Notes: generated by a model from the letters alone, not told the origin. A stretch of DNA of 44,799 bases from Fischerella muscicola PCC 7414 (GCF_000317205.1 NZ_AJLK01000128.1:1-44799), one strand, 5' to 3'. Shown: positions 17,603 through 26,720, counted from the stretch's first letter. A program made the numbers and translations.

Positions 17603-18519
17603 TGATTTCGTAAGTAGCGATAAATTTTCCAGGCTATTAGTCCAAAAGTGAAATTTAGTAAGAGGCGACTAAATATAAACCAGAGAATCTTAGGCTCAAA
17701 AAGCTGTGTTAAAGTGACAGAATTCAAACTTCTGAGCAACAGAAAAAATCCAAAAATTGCATTACCACCCAATACAAGCGCAAACATCACCAAGCCCCTC
17801 TGCCAAAAACGGTGCTGTGGTGTATAACCACTAATTAAAGCAATGGGTGGTATTCTTTGTACTTTTCGCAGCAACTGTTCTAGTCGCCAAAACATCCACA
17901 ACAAAAAGGGAAATAAACCATAGCTGAGGAAAGACAATGGTTGTGGATAGCGCCAAGCACTAGATAAAACATTAACTAGAGCATGACAAACAACAGAATT
18001 GAGCCAAGCTTTGGCAACCCTGGGGTGATATCGAGGAAAAGATAATGCTAAGGCATAACCCCAAGGTGCAGAGAACATAGCATGGACTGGTGTGGTGAGC
18101 GATCGCTCGAAAACTGATGCTGTATCATGGATAAAATAAATCCAGTTTTCTTCAGCGGTGAATCCCAAAGCAACAGCTATGGTAAAGAGGAAGACTGTAG
18201 TGGGGCGTAAGCGATATTGACGATGCTGAAAATACCAGCCTAAAGCAACTACTACTATTAACTTACAACCTTCTTCTATTGGCCCCACCTCTAGCAACTG
18301 TCGCAAAGCAACACCCACAACAGTAGTGCGAATTTGTCGCCAGAGTGCAAATGAGTTGACTTGTGTTTCCACCAGCCACTCTAAACTAAGGGCAACGACA
18401 CCAGATATTGCTCCAGCAACAAAAAATAACAGCAGTCGCAGCAGCGATGGGCTATTGGCTAAGCGCCAATAATAGTAAACCAGAAGCAACAAAGGGGGTG
18501 CAACTGCCCATAGAAACAT
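17560..18519 (-). CDS. PrsW-like intramembrane protease family protein
   Basis: Polytopic membrane protein of 319 residues with about eight to nine hydrophobic helices. The PrsW/M82 hallmarks are visible in order: EVGPIEEGCKLIVVV (the EExxK-type motif), GFTAEENWIYFI (ExxFxxxEN-like), TPVHAMFSAPWGYAL and VVCHALVNVLSS (two conserved His). PrsW proteases cleave membrane substrates such as anti-sigma factors in Bacillus; the substrate here is unknown. The last 13 residues (VRSKRFSACVLKD) and the stop codon are encoded by the palindromic repeat at 17543-17602, so the natural C-terminus was probably replaced by a repeat insertion. Next upstream on the same strand, about 150 bp away, is the Uma2 gene. 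Confidence 0.85.
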   Translation of the reverse strand: MFLWAVAPPLLLLVYYYWRLANSPSLLRLLLFFVAGAISGVVALSLEWLVETQVNSFALWRQIRTTVVGVALRQLLEVGPIEEGCKLIVVVALGWYFQHRQYRLRPTTVFLFTIAVALGFTAEENWIYFIHDTASVFERSLTTPVHAMFSAPWGYALALSFPRYHPRVAKAWLNSVVCHALVNVLSSAWRYPQPLSFLSYGLFPFLLWMFWRLEQLLRKVQRIPPIALISGYTPQHRFWQRGLVMFALVLGGNAIFGFFLLLRSLNSVTLTQLFEPKILWFIFSRLLLNFTFGLIAWKIYRYLRNQVRSKRFSACVLKD

Positions 18520-18668
18520 ATTATACAGAACAATTTAGGGAGCAATTCAAAAGGAAACCAGTATCAAGACAGTTAACTCCAGAAGCAGTAGACGCTGATG
18601 CCCATGAGCGTGACCGCTTGTTAACATATGATCGAGATTACATTGAGGGTAGTCGAATCATGGTGATT
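18520..18668 (+). pseudogene. Possible 3' remnant of a PIN-type gene, low confidence
   Basis: One plus-strand frame through here, up to 18708, reads AHERDRLLTYDRDYIEGSRI followed by MVILPTSPQ. This resembles the C-terminal strand-helix of VapC/PIN toxins, where LLTxDxDF is followed by a short strand and a proline. The upstream part of the frame is antisense to the PrsW-like gene and has no protein character. Nothing identifies a start or antitoxin. It could be chance. Confidence 0.25.
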
Positions 18669-19295
18669 TTACCTACCAGCCCTCAACACCTGTTCAGCCG
18701 TCAGCTTTAAATCTAGGAAGGTTAGAGAGACGATGGTTTGATTGCCCCGAAACTGCTGAATTTCATACTCTCCATTCACTAGTGTGCACACAGAGAGGGT
18801 GGGTTGTTTGGGCTTCCCAATGTGTCGAGTACCACCATTACCTGCGTAGTCTGCAATCCAGTATTCGGGAATGCCTAAAACCGCGTAGTCCTCGACCTTA
18901 CGGGCATAATCATTTTGCCAGTTGCTACTAACAACTTCCGCCACAAATTTAATCGAACTGCCCAATGTCAGGATCGACTGGTCAGACCACAGCGGTTCTT
19001 TGGTAAGTTCATCTCGATCAACAACTGCAACATCAGGTCGAAATGCTGTCATACTAATATTAGAAGGACGCAACAGTCCGCGCTGAAGGACAAACCAAGG
19101 TAAGCCTGTTCTGTCGATCTGAACGCAGAGCCTTGCTGTAATGAAGGCTGCTGCTTCTTCATGTAGGCCTGTTGGTTCCAAGTCGAACACCTCTCCATCG
19201 ATCAGCTCATAGCGGTTATCGCCACCATAACGGGTGAGAAATTCCTCAAAGCTGAGTGGCTTTTGTTGTATTGGTTGGTTGATCGCAATACTCAT
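18669..19295 (-). CDS. Uma2 family (DUF820) restriction-endonuclease-fold protein
   Basis: A 208-residue member of the Uma2 family, extremely expanded in cyanobacteria, with a PD-(D/E)xK nuclease-like fold and no clearly established role. Seen are SFEEFLTRYGGDNRYELIDGEVFDLEPTG (N-terminal family signature), FRPDVAVVDRDEL (the catalytic-type Asp in RPDVAVV), FVAEVVSSNWQNDYARKVEDYAVLGIPEYWIAD (E-x-V-S and K-x-x-x-Y), and a C-terminal strand region. Motif order and length are normal, so it looks intact. It stands alone, downstream of the methyltransferase gene on the same strand, with about 190 bp between. Confidence 0.92.
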   Translation of the reverse strand: MSIAINQPIQQKPLSFEEFLTRYGGDNRYELIDGEVFDLEPTGLHEEAAAFITARLCVQIDRTGLPWFVLQRGLLRPSNISMTAFRPDVAVVDRDELTKEPLWSDQSILTLGSSIKFVAEVVSSNWQNDYARKVEDYAVLGIPEYWIADYAGNGGTRHIGKPKQPTLSVCTLVNGEYEIQQFRGNQTIVSLTFLDLKLTAEQVLRAGR

Positions 19296-19488
19296 AGGTC
19301 AACTTAGCCCAATCTAATGACTTCAGTCTACCAGACAGAACACGATTGGAATTTTAAGCAACTGGCACAATGGTAGTCCGTCTAGCATTGCTATTTGCAG
19401 ACCTTGGACATCAGGTTGTCCTGGGTTCATGCGATCGCGATCAAGCCATCCAAATTCTCCAGAAGCTGATGATGGAACTGTAATGCAC

Positions 19489-20412
19489 TTACTCCCCAAT
19501 GAACTGAGCAATAATAGTGCGGTGACGAGGACTGTTGCAAGTGATGGTAGGAGTTTGGAAACCCGCCTCTACTATTGCTTGCTCAATATCCAAACTGAAA
19601 TATTCATCTAAATATGGCTCAGTACTTTTAAGCAGCGTCAAAATGTAGGGAGGCATTTTTTTATAAGCTTCCGCTTGAGGATTCATATCCATGATTGCCA
19701 AATGTCCACCGGGACGTAGCAACCGTCTTGCTTCAGCAAAAATCTGCCGGGTAGGGGACTGGGGTAATTCGTGACACACCAAAAAAATAGAGACTAAATC
19801 AAAAGCAGCGTCTGGTAAGCCAGTTGATTCAGCCGCTGCGTGAACCCAATTGACGTGACGTTGCTGCTGTTGGGAACGGTAGTTAGCAACAGCTAAAAAG
19901 TAGGGAGATAAATCTACGCCAGTAACTTGGGCTTGGGGGTAAAGTTCTTGTAGGGCAAAAGTACTCATACCCACACTGCACCCTAAGTCGAGGATATCTC
20001 GCGGTGGGGTGGTAATTTGTTGCTTGAGGATATCATGGTAACTCTGACGCAGCTTAGCATCACCTTTAGCTCCTGCACCAGCCCAGATAGTAGCATGGAC
20101 GGCGTAAGCAGCAACTTCTACTTCTAGGGCTGCATCCCAGCTGAGATTGCCTTTGTCGTAAGCGTGAAATGAAGTGAAGTAGTAGTCTGGGTATTTGAGT
20201 TGGGGATTTTGTATTTTTGCTAGTTCGTTTTCCCAGTTATGCGATCGCAGCGCCTGTACTTGTTTTCTCCAAGGCACTCCAATTTTCTCTGCCCGTTTGA
20301 TCATCATTTGCCGGGCTTGATGTTTGGCAAGGTTGTACAGTGGCTTGATTGCCAGTACTCCGTTTACCAAGCGCGAAGCAAATCCTGGAGTATTATTTAC
20401 AGCCGTATTCAT
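19489..20412 (-). CDS. Class I SAM-dependent methyltransferase
   Basis: A 307-residue predicted methyltransferase, substrate unknown. About 130 N-terminal helical residues, including WENELAKIQNPQLKYPDYY and SFHAYDKGNLSWDAALEVE, precede a Rossmann SAM domain. Motif I is ILDLGCSVGMSTFALQ, the acidic loop is VTGVDLSPYF, and motifs II-III are FDLVSIFLVCHELPQ and EARRLLRPGGHLAIMDMNPQ. The C-terminal part (EPYLDEYFSLDIEQAIVEAGF) is typical of UbiE-like small-molecule methyltransferases. Its 5' end is 42 bp from the divergent oxoprolinase A gene, so the two share a promoter region. No function can be assigned from neighbours. Confidence 0.88.
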   Translation of the reverse strand: MNTAVNNTPGFASRLVNGVLAIKPLYNLAKHQARQMMIKRAEKIGVPWRKQVQALRSHNWENELAKIQNPQLKYPDYYFTSFHAYDKGNLSWDAALEVEVAAYAVHATIWAGAGAKGDAKLRQSYHDILKQQITTPPRDILDLGCSVGMSTFALQELYPQAQVTGVDLSPYFLAVANYRSQQQQRHVNWVHAAAESTGLPDAAFDLVSIFLVCHELPQSPTRQIFAEARRLLRPGGHLAIMDMNPQAEAYKKMPPYILTLLKSTEPYLDEYFSLDIEQAIVEAGFQTPTITCNSPRHRTIIAQFIGE

Positions 20413-20454
20413 CAGTATGTTACCCTACTTTTAGACCAATGACAAATAACTAAT

Positions 20455-22581
20455 ATGTTAAAAGTCTTTGCCGATCGCGGTGGTACATTTACAGATATTG
20501 TTGCTGTTACTGATAATCAAGCCATCATCAACAAACTCTCCCAACACCAAGAACGTTTTTTGATTGTTCCCCTGCCCAATCAGCAATGGATCATAGTTTA
20601 CAAATTACTTTCAGAAAATCCCGAACAATATCAAGACGCTGTCATTCAAGGTATTCGAGATATCATCGGACTTTCTCGTAATCAACCCATACCCCAAGAA
20701 GCCATCGAAGTGGTAAAAATGGGAACAACAGTCGCTACAAATGCCCTGTTAGAAAGACATGGCGATCGCGTAGTTCTCCTGATTACCAAAGGGTTTAAAG
20801 ATGCATTGCGAATTGGCTACCAAAACCGCCCTCAAATCTTTGCCCGACATATCATTTTACCCACAATGCTCTATGAACAAGTGATTGAGGTAGACGAACG
20901 CTATGATGCTCAAGGTAACGAATTAACCCCCGTCAACATTGCCCAAGTCAAAAAAGACCTACAAACAGCTTACAACACAGGCATTCGTAGTTGTGCCATT
21001 GTGTTTATGCATGGCGATCGCTACCCTCGTCACGAACAACAAGTCGCCCAACTTGCCCAGGAAATTGGTTTTACGCAGATATCTATCTCCCACCAAGTTA
21101 GTCCTTTGATGAAGCTGGTAAGCCGCGGCGATACAACAGTTGTAGATGCATATTTAACTCCAATTCTGCGTCGCTATGTCAACCAAGTAGCTAGCCAGTT
21201 ACCTGGTGTAAGATTAATGTTCATGAAATCCGATGGTGGCTTAACCGATGCACAGCAATTTCAAGGTAAAGATAGTATTTTAAGTGGGCCGGCTGGGGGT
21301 ATTGTCGGCGCAGTCCAAACCAGCAAAAGAGCAGGTTTTGATTTAGTTATAACCTTTGACATGGGCGGAACAAGTACAGATGTCGCCCACTTTAAAGGAG
21401 AATATGAACGTCAACTAGAATCAGAAATTGCTGGTGCACGGATGCGAGTTCCGGTATTAGCAATTAACACCATTGCTGCTGGCGGCGGTTCAATTTTGTT
21501 TTTTGATGGTTCTAGTTATCGTGTCGGGCCAGAATCAGCGGGATCAAACCCTGGCCCTGCTTGTTACCGTCGTGGTGGCCCCTTAGCCGTCACCGATGCT
21601 AATGTCATGTTAGGCAAAATTCACCCCCAATATTTTCCCTCTGTCTTTGGCACAGACGGCAATTTACCCTTAGATAAAAATATAGTTGTTGAGAAATTTA
21701 CTCAACTAGCTCAAGATATCCAAAATGCTACAGGTAACACCCGTACTCCCGAACAAGTAGCCGCCGGATTTATTGCGATCGCTGTCGAGAATATGGCAAA
21801 CGCAATTAAAAAAATCAGCTTACAACGAGGCTATGATGTCACTCAATATGTGCTTTGTTGTTTTGGTGGTGCAGGCGGTCAAGTTGCTTGTTTAATCGCC
21901 GATACTTTGGGAATGAAAAAGATATTTTTACACCCTTATGCAGGAGTTCTTTCAGCTTACGGTATGGGATTAGCTGATGTGAGGGCAATCAGAGAAAGCG
22001 GAGTTGAACGACCTCTCACCCAAGAACTAATCCCACAATTACAACAATTAATGCAAGTTTTAGAAACCCAAGCTAGAAGTGAACTAGATAGCCCCCTTAC
22101 TAAAGGGGAACAGAGGGAGGTTAAAGCAAGCAACGAACAAGAAATAGTCCGAAAAGTTAACTTGAAATATGAAGGAACCAACTCGATTTTGACAATTGAT
22201 TTTGCCTTAGATGTAGCAATGATGCAGCAAGAATTTGAAGTCGAACATAAATCGCGCTATGGTTTCATTCAAATAGAAAAAACCTTAATTGTCGAATCCG
22301 CCTCAGTTGAAGTAATTCAAAAAATGGATACCCCAGAAGAACCATTAATTACTCGTACCCATCCTCTTAATCAACCTGCCAACTCTGTTGAGACAGTACA
22401 GATGTTTACTGCTGACCAATGGCATAATACACCTGTTTATCGGCGAGAAGATTTACAACCAGAAGATAATATTAATGGACCAGCAATTATTGTCGAAAAA
22501 ATTAGCACAATTGTCGTTGAGCCTGAATGGCAAGCAAGCTTAACTGAACGCAATCATTTAGTTTTGCAACGTCTTGATTAG
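20455..22581 (+). CDS. 5-oxoprolinase/hydantoinase subunit A
   Basis: ATP-dependent cyclic-amide hydrolase A subunit; with the B subunit it would open 5-oxoproline to glutamate (glutathione/gamma-glutamyl turnover) or an N-methylhydantoin. The 708 residues have the N-terminal DRGGTFTDIVAV, where Arg after Asp is as in 5-oxoprolinases, a VKMGTTVATNALLERHG motif, the central ATPase (MKSDGGLTDAQQF, ILSGPAGGIVGAV, TFDMGGTSTDVAHF) and a conserved C-terminal beta domain. At about residues 545-556 the sequence SPLTKGEQREVK is encoded by a typical intergenic repeat and looks like an in-frame insertion. The phosphatase gene follows 35 bp downstream and the B subunit after that, suggesting an operon. 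Confidence 0.9.
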   Translation: MLKVFADRGGTFTDIVAVTDNQAIINKLSQHQERFLIVPLPNQQWIIVYKLLSENPEQYQDAVIQGIRDIIGLSRNQPIPQEAIEVVKMGTTVATNALLERHGDRVVLLITKGFKDALRIGYQNRPQIFARHIILPTMLYEQVIEVDERYDAQGNELTPVNIAQVKKDLQTAYNTGIRSCAIVFMHGDRYPRHEQQVAQLAQEIGFTQISISHQVSPLMKLVSRGDTTVVDAYLTPILRRYVNQVASQLPGVRLMFMKSDGGLTDAQQFQGKDSILSGPAGGIVGAVQTSKRAGFDLVITFDMGGTSTDVAHFKGEYERQLESEIAGARMRVPVLAINTIAAGGGSILFFDGSSYRVGPESAGSNPGPACYRRGGPLAVTDANVMLGKIHPQYFPSVFGTDGNLPLDKNIVVEKFTQLAQDIQNATGNTRTPEQVAAGFIAIAVENMANAIKKISLQRGYDVTQYVLCCFGGAGGQVACLIADTLGMKKIFLHPYAGVLSAYGMGLADVRAIRESGVERPLTQELIPQLQQLMQVLETQARSELDSPLTKGEQREVKASNEQEIVRKVNLKYEGTNSILTIDFALDVAMMQQEFEVEHKSRYGFIQIEKTLIVESASVEVIQKMDTPEEPLITRTHPLNQPANSVETVQMFTADQWHNTPVYRREDLQPEDNINGPAIIVEKISTIVVEPEWQASLTERNHLVLQRLD
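22089..22122. repeat. Palindromic intergenic-type repeat inside the oxoprolinase A gene
   Basis: AGCCCCCTTACTAAAGGGG plus a GGGAGG tail matches the CCCCCTTACTAAGGGGG-type repeat commonly found between cyanobacterial genes. Here it lies in frame and adds about 12 residues near residue 550. The identity of the repeat is from memory of the class, not a search. Confidence 0.5.
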
Positions 22582-22616
22582 GACTATTGTTTTTGAGTTA
22601 AATAATAAAAACAATT

Positions 22617-23162
22617 ATGTACAAATTTGCTGCGGCTTGCCAAAGTGAACCCATTGTATTTGGTTCAGCCAGACCTGGATACAGTAGTGAGCAAGTTAAC
22701 CAGTGGATTGAATTTATGCAAAATCAAGACATAAAACGCATTTGCTGTTTACTCCCTCATACTCAGCTAACTCGCTATTCAAATTTACTGGAAATCTACC
22801 GACAGAAATTTGGAATTGATCAAGTTTGTTGGACACCAATAGAAGATTTTCAATATGGCGATCGCCAAACCCTAACCCAGCAAATCCTACCCTTCCTAGC
22901 AGTTGCAGATCAGCGAAAAGAAAAAGTAGTAGTTCATTGTTCCGGGGGAGTGGGACGCACAGGACACGTCTTAGCCGCTTGGTTAGTCAGCAAAAGAGGA
23001 TTCTCAAACCAACAAGCGATCGCAGCAGTCAGAAAAACAGGAAAAAACCCTTATGAAGCAGCAATTGCTGGCGTCCTCAAAGGAAAAAATCCTTGGAAAA
23101 TGGTTGCAGAACTAAACGCACTTTTAGATGATTGTCGTCGTGCTGGAATAATCTTTATCTAA
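22617..23162 (+). CDS. Protein tyrosine / dual-specificity phosphatase family protein
   Basis: A 181-residue cysteine phosphatase. The P-loop VVHCSGGVGRTG gives nucleophile Cys-108 and phosphate-binding Arg-114. A candidate general acid lies in IEDFQYGD (about 75-82), the position of the WPD-like loop. The N-terminal GSARPGYSSEQVNQWIEFM fits the dual-specificity/atypical PTP class. The C-terminus ends in a helical region with LLDDCRRAGIIFI. It lies 35 bp after oxoprolinase subunit A and 74 bp before subunit B on the same strand, so it is probably in the same transcript. Any regulatory role on the hydrolase is inference; it could also dephosphorylate a small molecule. Confidence 0.88.
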   Translation: MYKFAAACQSEPIVFGSARPGYSSEQVNQWIEFMQNQDIKRICCLLPHTQLTRYSNLLEIYRQKFGIDQVCWTPIEDFQYGDRQTLTQQILPFLAVADQRKEKVVVHCSGGVGRTGHVLAAWLVSKRGFSNQQAIAAVRKTGKNPYEAAIAGVLKGKNPWKMVAELNALLDDCRRAGIIFI

Positions 23163-23236
23163 CTCAGTAAACCAAAAAAATCCACACTTTCCTCTGCGTT
23201 CTCTGCATCTGGTGCGGTTATTTTATAAATAAAAAT

Positions 23237-24793
23237 ATGTACACAACATCTCAACCCGATCCTGTCCGCCTCGAAATCTTCAAAAACCTCTATCAATTTA
23301 TCGCCGAACAAATGGGAATTGTTCTGCAAAACACAGCAGCATCAGTCAATATCAAAGAACGTTTAGATTTCTCCTGCGCAATTTTTGATGCATCCGGATT
23401 ACTAGTAGCTAATGCCCCTCATATTCCCGTACATTTAGGCTCAATGAGTGAAAGTGTTCGTAGTTTAATTAATGATAAAGGTGACACCCTCAAACCAGGA
23501 AATGTTTATCTATCTAATAATCCCTATAACGGCGGCACCCATCTCCCCGATGTCACAGCAATTACCCCCGTTTTTAATGAAGACGAAAAACAAATTATTT
23601 TCTATGTAGCTTCCCGTGGACACCAAGCCGATATAGGCGGAATTACCCCTGGTTCTATGCCTCCCCACAGTACCACAGTCGAAGAAGAAGGAATTCTCTT
23701 TGATAATTTCCTCTTAGTAGAACAAGGCAATTTCCGAGAAAACCAAGTACGAGAAACACTCTTAAATCATCCCTACCCGGCTCGTAATCCTGAGCAAAAT
23801 ATTGCTGATTTTAAAGCACAAATTGCTGCCAATGAAAGAGGAGTACAAGAACTCCGAAAAATGGTTTCTCAATATGGACTCGAAACCGTCCAAGCTTACA
23901 TGAAATTTGTTCAAGATAATGCCGAAGAATCTGTCAGAAGAGCAATTGATGTTCTCAAAAATGGCTCATTTATTTATGAAATGGATGACGGCGCACGTAT
24001 TCAAATCAAAGTCACAATCAACAGAGAAAAACGCAGCGCTACTATTGATTTTACAGGCACATCTCGACAATTAAATACTAACTTCAATGCTCCGAAAGCC
24101 GTCACTCAAGCAGCAGTTTTATATGTCTTTCGGACTCTAGTTGATGATAGCATTCCCCTCAATGCCGGCTGTCTCAAACCTCTAGAAATTATTATCCCTG
24201 AAGGTTGTATGCTGAACCCAACCTATCCAGCAGCAGTGGTAGCCGGAAATGTAGAAACATCGCAAACTATTGTCGATGCTTTATATGGTGCTTTAGGCGT
24301 CATGGCTGCTTCTCAGGGAACCATGAACAATTTTACTTTTGGTAACGATCGCTATCAATATTATGAAACTATCTGCGGTGGTTCTGGGGCAGGCGCTAAC
24401 TTTGATGGTACTGATGCAGTCCATACCCATATGACTAACTCCCGCCTTACCGATCCCGAAGTTTTAGAAACTCGCTATCCTGTTTTAGTAGAAAGCTTTA
24501 GTTTGCGTCCTGATAGTGGCGGTAAAGGAAAACACTCAGGTGGGAATGGCGTCATCCGCCGCATCAAGTTTTTAGAAGTGATGACAGCTAATATTCTCTC
24601 TGGACATCGAGTTATTCCTCCCTTTGGGTTAAATGGTGGAGAAGCAGCACAAGTTGGACGCAACTGGATACAACGTCAAGATGGAACCCAAGAGAACTTA
24701 AACAGCACAGCGACAGTACAAATGCAACCAGGAGATATTTTTGTCATCGAAACTCCCGGGGGAGGAGGATTTGGGGAAAAAGCTGAGAGTTAA
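23237..24793 (+). CDS. 5-oxoprolinase/hydantoinase subunit B
   Basis: B subunit of the ATP-dependent cyclic amidohydrolase, 518 residues, normal for separate HyuB proteins. Family segments in order are [80 protein letters not shown] (with His and Asp likely at the metal or active site), [31 protein letters not shown] and the C-terminal TPGGGGFG. In animals and some bacteria the A and B parts are one polypeptide of about 1300 residues; here they are separate genes with a phosphatase gene between. Whether the substrate is 5-oxoproline or a hydantoin cannot be read from sequence. Confidence 0.92.
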   Translation: MYTTSQPDPVRLEIFKNLYQFIAEQMGIVLQNTAASVNIKERLDFSCAIFDASGLLVANAPHIPVHLGSMSESVRSLINDKGDTLKPGNVYLSNNPYNGGTHLPDVTAITPVFNEDEKQIIFYVASRGHQADIGGITPGSMPPHSTTVEEEGILFDNFLLVEQGNFRENQVRETLLNHPYPARNPEQNIADFKAQIAANERGVQELRKMVSQYGLETVQAYMKFVQDNAEESVRRAIDVLKNGSFIYEMDDGARIQIKVTINREKRSATIDFTGTSRQLNTNFNAPKAVTQAAVLYVFRTLVDDSIPLNAGCLKPLEIIIPEGCMLNPTYPAAVVAGNVETSQTIVDALYGALGVMAASQGTMNNFTFGNDRYQYYETICGGSGAGANFDGTDAVHTHMTNSRLTDPEVLETRYPVLVESFSLRPDSGGKGKHSGGNGVIRRIKFLEVMTANILSGHRVIPPFGLNGGEAAQVGRNWIQRQDGTQENLNSTATVQMQPGDIFVIETPGGGGFGEKAES

Positions 24794-25107
24794 ACACTGA
24801 GGAGTTACCACCTAACCACCAACGGAAATTTTATCTGTGACCATCAGTGTTAATCTGTGTTCATCGGTGTACCCCTTGGGAAGCCTATGAGCGCGTCTAC
24901 GACTTTCAAGTTAGAACACTTGGTATAGTTTTAGTTCCAATCCTACCAAAACTCCGAATTCATTAGGCATAAACTAAAATTATTAATTTTTAGCAGTTAT
25001 TTACATACCTTCTAGAATCTATTTCAGTTTGTAACTATTTGCCTATGTCGTTATATCTATTCCTTTAGACTGATCTAAAAATAGAAAAAAATTTGGAATA
25101 AAGAAAA
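24794..25107. other. Intergenic region with dispersed repeat
   Basis: 314 bp after oxoprolinase B. It contains degenerate direct repeats (CTGTGACCATCAGTGTTAAT- and CTGTGTTCATCGGTGT-like) near 24834-24871 and a dispersed element, AAGCCTATGAGCGCGTCTAC, at 24881-24900. The same 20-mer recurs exactly at 41545-41564 and a relative lies in the LD-carboxypeptidase insert. The rest is AT-rich leader of the small membrane protein; no clear promoter. Confidence 0.5.
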
Positions 25108-25434
25108 ATGTCTTCAGTAAACTTTCTTTGTCATGGTTTTTTTGTTGCTGTTTCTTGTGTAGCCTGTATGATTGGTTTGCTTCTACTTTGGCAGAACAAA
25201 CAGCAAAAAGAAAAAGATGATGCAGATGCAACAGAGGTAATTTTATTTAGAATGACCTTTTGTTACTGGCTAGTTTACTGCGTTGCTTTTGGTATTGAAA
25301 AATTAGTATTTCCTCACTGGGAAGCAGTACATATGACTTTGAGGATTACAACTGCTTTGTCATATTTCTTAACATTTTCTTGTATTGTTAGTTTGCCTCT
25401 ACATAAGTTTGCAGTCCGCCAAGTAGAGGAATAG
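25108..25434 (+). CDS. Small membrane protein of unknown function
   Basis: A 108-residue hydrophobic protein that I do not recognise. Three membrane segments are likely: about 7-28 (FFVAVSCVACMIGLLLLW), 48-66 (MTFCYWLVYCVAFGIEKLVF) and 76-99 (ITTALSYFLTFSCIVSLPL). A charged cytosolic loop (NKQQKEKDDADATE) lies between the first two. It is rich in Cys (five), mostly within helices. The ATG follows an A-rich leader with a weak GAAAA ribosome site. It is flanked downstream by a hairpin and the convergent hisC gene. The composition is protein-like (normal helix alternation, charged loops), so it is probably real but could be lineage-specific. Confidence 0.6.
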   Translation: MSSVNFLCHGFFVAVSCVACMIGLLLLWQNKQQKEKDDADATEVILFRMTFCYWLVYCVAFGIEKLVFPHWEAVHMTLRITTALSYFLTFSCIVSLPLHKFAVRQVEE

Positions 25435-25457
25435 TGATTAGTTGTTGAGGATTGTCT

Positions 25458-25484
25458 GTAGTAAGCACAAAGGATGCTTACTAC
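25458..25484. terminator. Hairpin between convergent genes
   Basis: GTAGTAAGCA (25458-25467) and TGCTTACTAC (25475-25484) are perfect 10-base complements with a 7-base loop. It belongs to the same sequence family as the branched repeat at 17543. Position between the small membrane protein gene and hisC suggests a two-way terminator, though no T-run follows. Confidence 0.5.
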
Positions 25485-25570
25485 GAACTGAGTAGAGTAG
25501 TAATTTTAAACGCAGAGGAGCGCAGAGTTAGCGCGGAGGTTCGCAGAGTTTTTCACGGTTGTAATCGATT

Positions 25571-26623
25571 TTATTTGAGCAAGCTGACTAAAGCTTCAAT
25601 TAATGTTTGATTCTGTTCATCAGTGCCGACTGAAATTCGTAGTTTATTATCTAATCCCGGTTGTTTGAAGTAACGCACTAGAATTCCTCGTTCCTTCAAT
25701 CCTAAATAAAGCTGTTCTGCATTGCCTTCGGGAGGTGTAGCAAGGACAAAATTTCCTTGGGAATCAAGAACAGTGAAACCTAAGTTCTTTAAGTCAACAG
25801 TCAACTTTGCTCGTGATATTTTTACTTTCTCAGCACAAGCATTTTTATAAGCTTGATCCCGCATCGCAGCTGCACCAACTAAAGTGGCGATCGCATCAAT
25901 GTTGTAACTATCTTTGACTTTAAACAAGCCTGTCAGTAATTGGGGATTAGCTACAGCAAAACCCATGCGTAAGCCTGCCAGAGAGTAGCCTTTGGATAAA
26001 GTACGCAAGACAATTACATTCTCAAATTCCTGTACCAACGGCAAAGCAGAAGATTCAGCAAAATCAACATATGCTTCATCGATCGCGACAATTCCTGCAA
26101 CTTGCCGTGCTAAAGTACGCAAATCATCTAAGGGTACAGAATGACCAGAAGGACTGTTGGGAGAAGCAATAAAGGTAATCGCGCCATTAGCAGCAACCAG
26201 TTCATCAATAGGCAGTGTAAAATCTTGGGGATAGGGAACCTCAACAACTTCTGCTGGTTGCATCGCTGCTAGGGTACGATACAAAACGTAAGTCGGCATC
26301 GGGTAAACAACTTTGCGATCGCGTCCTTCCGCACAAGCACGCACCAGCACATTCAGCACATCATCACTACCGTTACCGACAATGATCCAATCTGTGGGTA
26401 CACCCAATGCTTCACTGACAGCAGCACAAAACTCACGCGCAAAGGGATCAGGATAACGCCGTAACCACTCGCTGTCTAGGGTTCTGAGGATATTGAGTGC
26501 GTCTGGTGATGGCGGGTAAGGATTTTCATTGGTATTCAGCTTAATAATTTTGGTTCCCGGTTTCGGTTGTTCTCCGGGAACGTAACCAGTCATAGCATCA
26601 ATGGCGTGACGGAAGTAACTCAT
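25571..26623 (-). CDS. hisC: Histidinol-phosphate aminotransferase
   Basis: PLP-dependent (fold type I, class II) transaminase that converts imidazole-acetol phosphate to histidinol phosphate in histidine synthesis. It has about 350 residues. Seen are YVPGEQPKPGTKIIKLNTNENPYPPSP (substrate and N-terminal motif), IVGNGSDDVLNVLVRA (PLP phosphate region), FIASPNSPSGH, AIDEAYVDFAE (the Asp binding the pyridine N) and RTLSKGYSLAGLRMGFA (Schiff-base Lys in SKG). I place the start at the ATG at 26623 (MSYFRHAIDAM), because the upstream in-frame candidate at 26632 is TTG and family members begin near SYFR. A second hisC paralogue is common in cyanobacteria; a broader aromatic aminotransferase role is possible. 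Confidence 0.93.
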   Translation of the reverse strand: MSYFRHAIDAMTGYVPGEQPKPGTKIIKLNTNENPYPPSPDALNILRTLDSEWLRRYPDPFAREFCAAVSEALGVPTDWIIVGNGSDDVLNVLVRACAEGRDRKVVYPMPTYVLYRTLAAMQPAEVVEVPYPQDFTLPIDELVAANGAITFIASPNSPSGHSVPLDDLRTLARQVAGIVAIDEAYVDFAESSALPLVQEFENVIVLRTLSKGYSLAGLRMGFAVANPQLLTGLFKVKDSYNIDAIATLVGAAAMRDQAYKNACAEKVKISRAKLTVDLKNLGFTVLDSQGNFVLATPPEGNAEQLYLGLKERGILVRYFKQPGLDNKLRISVGTDEQNQTLIEALVSLLK

Positions 26624-26720
26624 GAAGTTCAAGTTCGCAGACTACTAGGATGATTATCGCTTCAGATGCTTTAGTGTAAAACACAGCAGGTTATGGGTTT
26701 CATTGCCAAAACTCTAGCTA

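Noticed and set aside
19323-19511. 62-codon minus-strand frame between the Uma2 and methyltransferase genes.
   Set aside because: Overlaps the methyltransferase 3' end, has no start signal and no recognisable domain.
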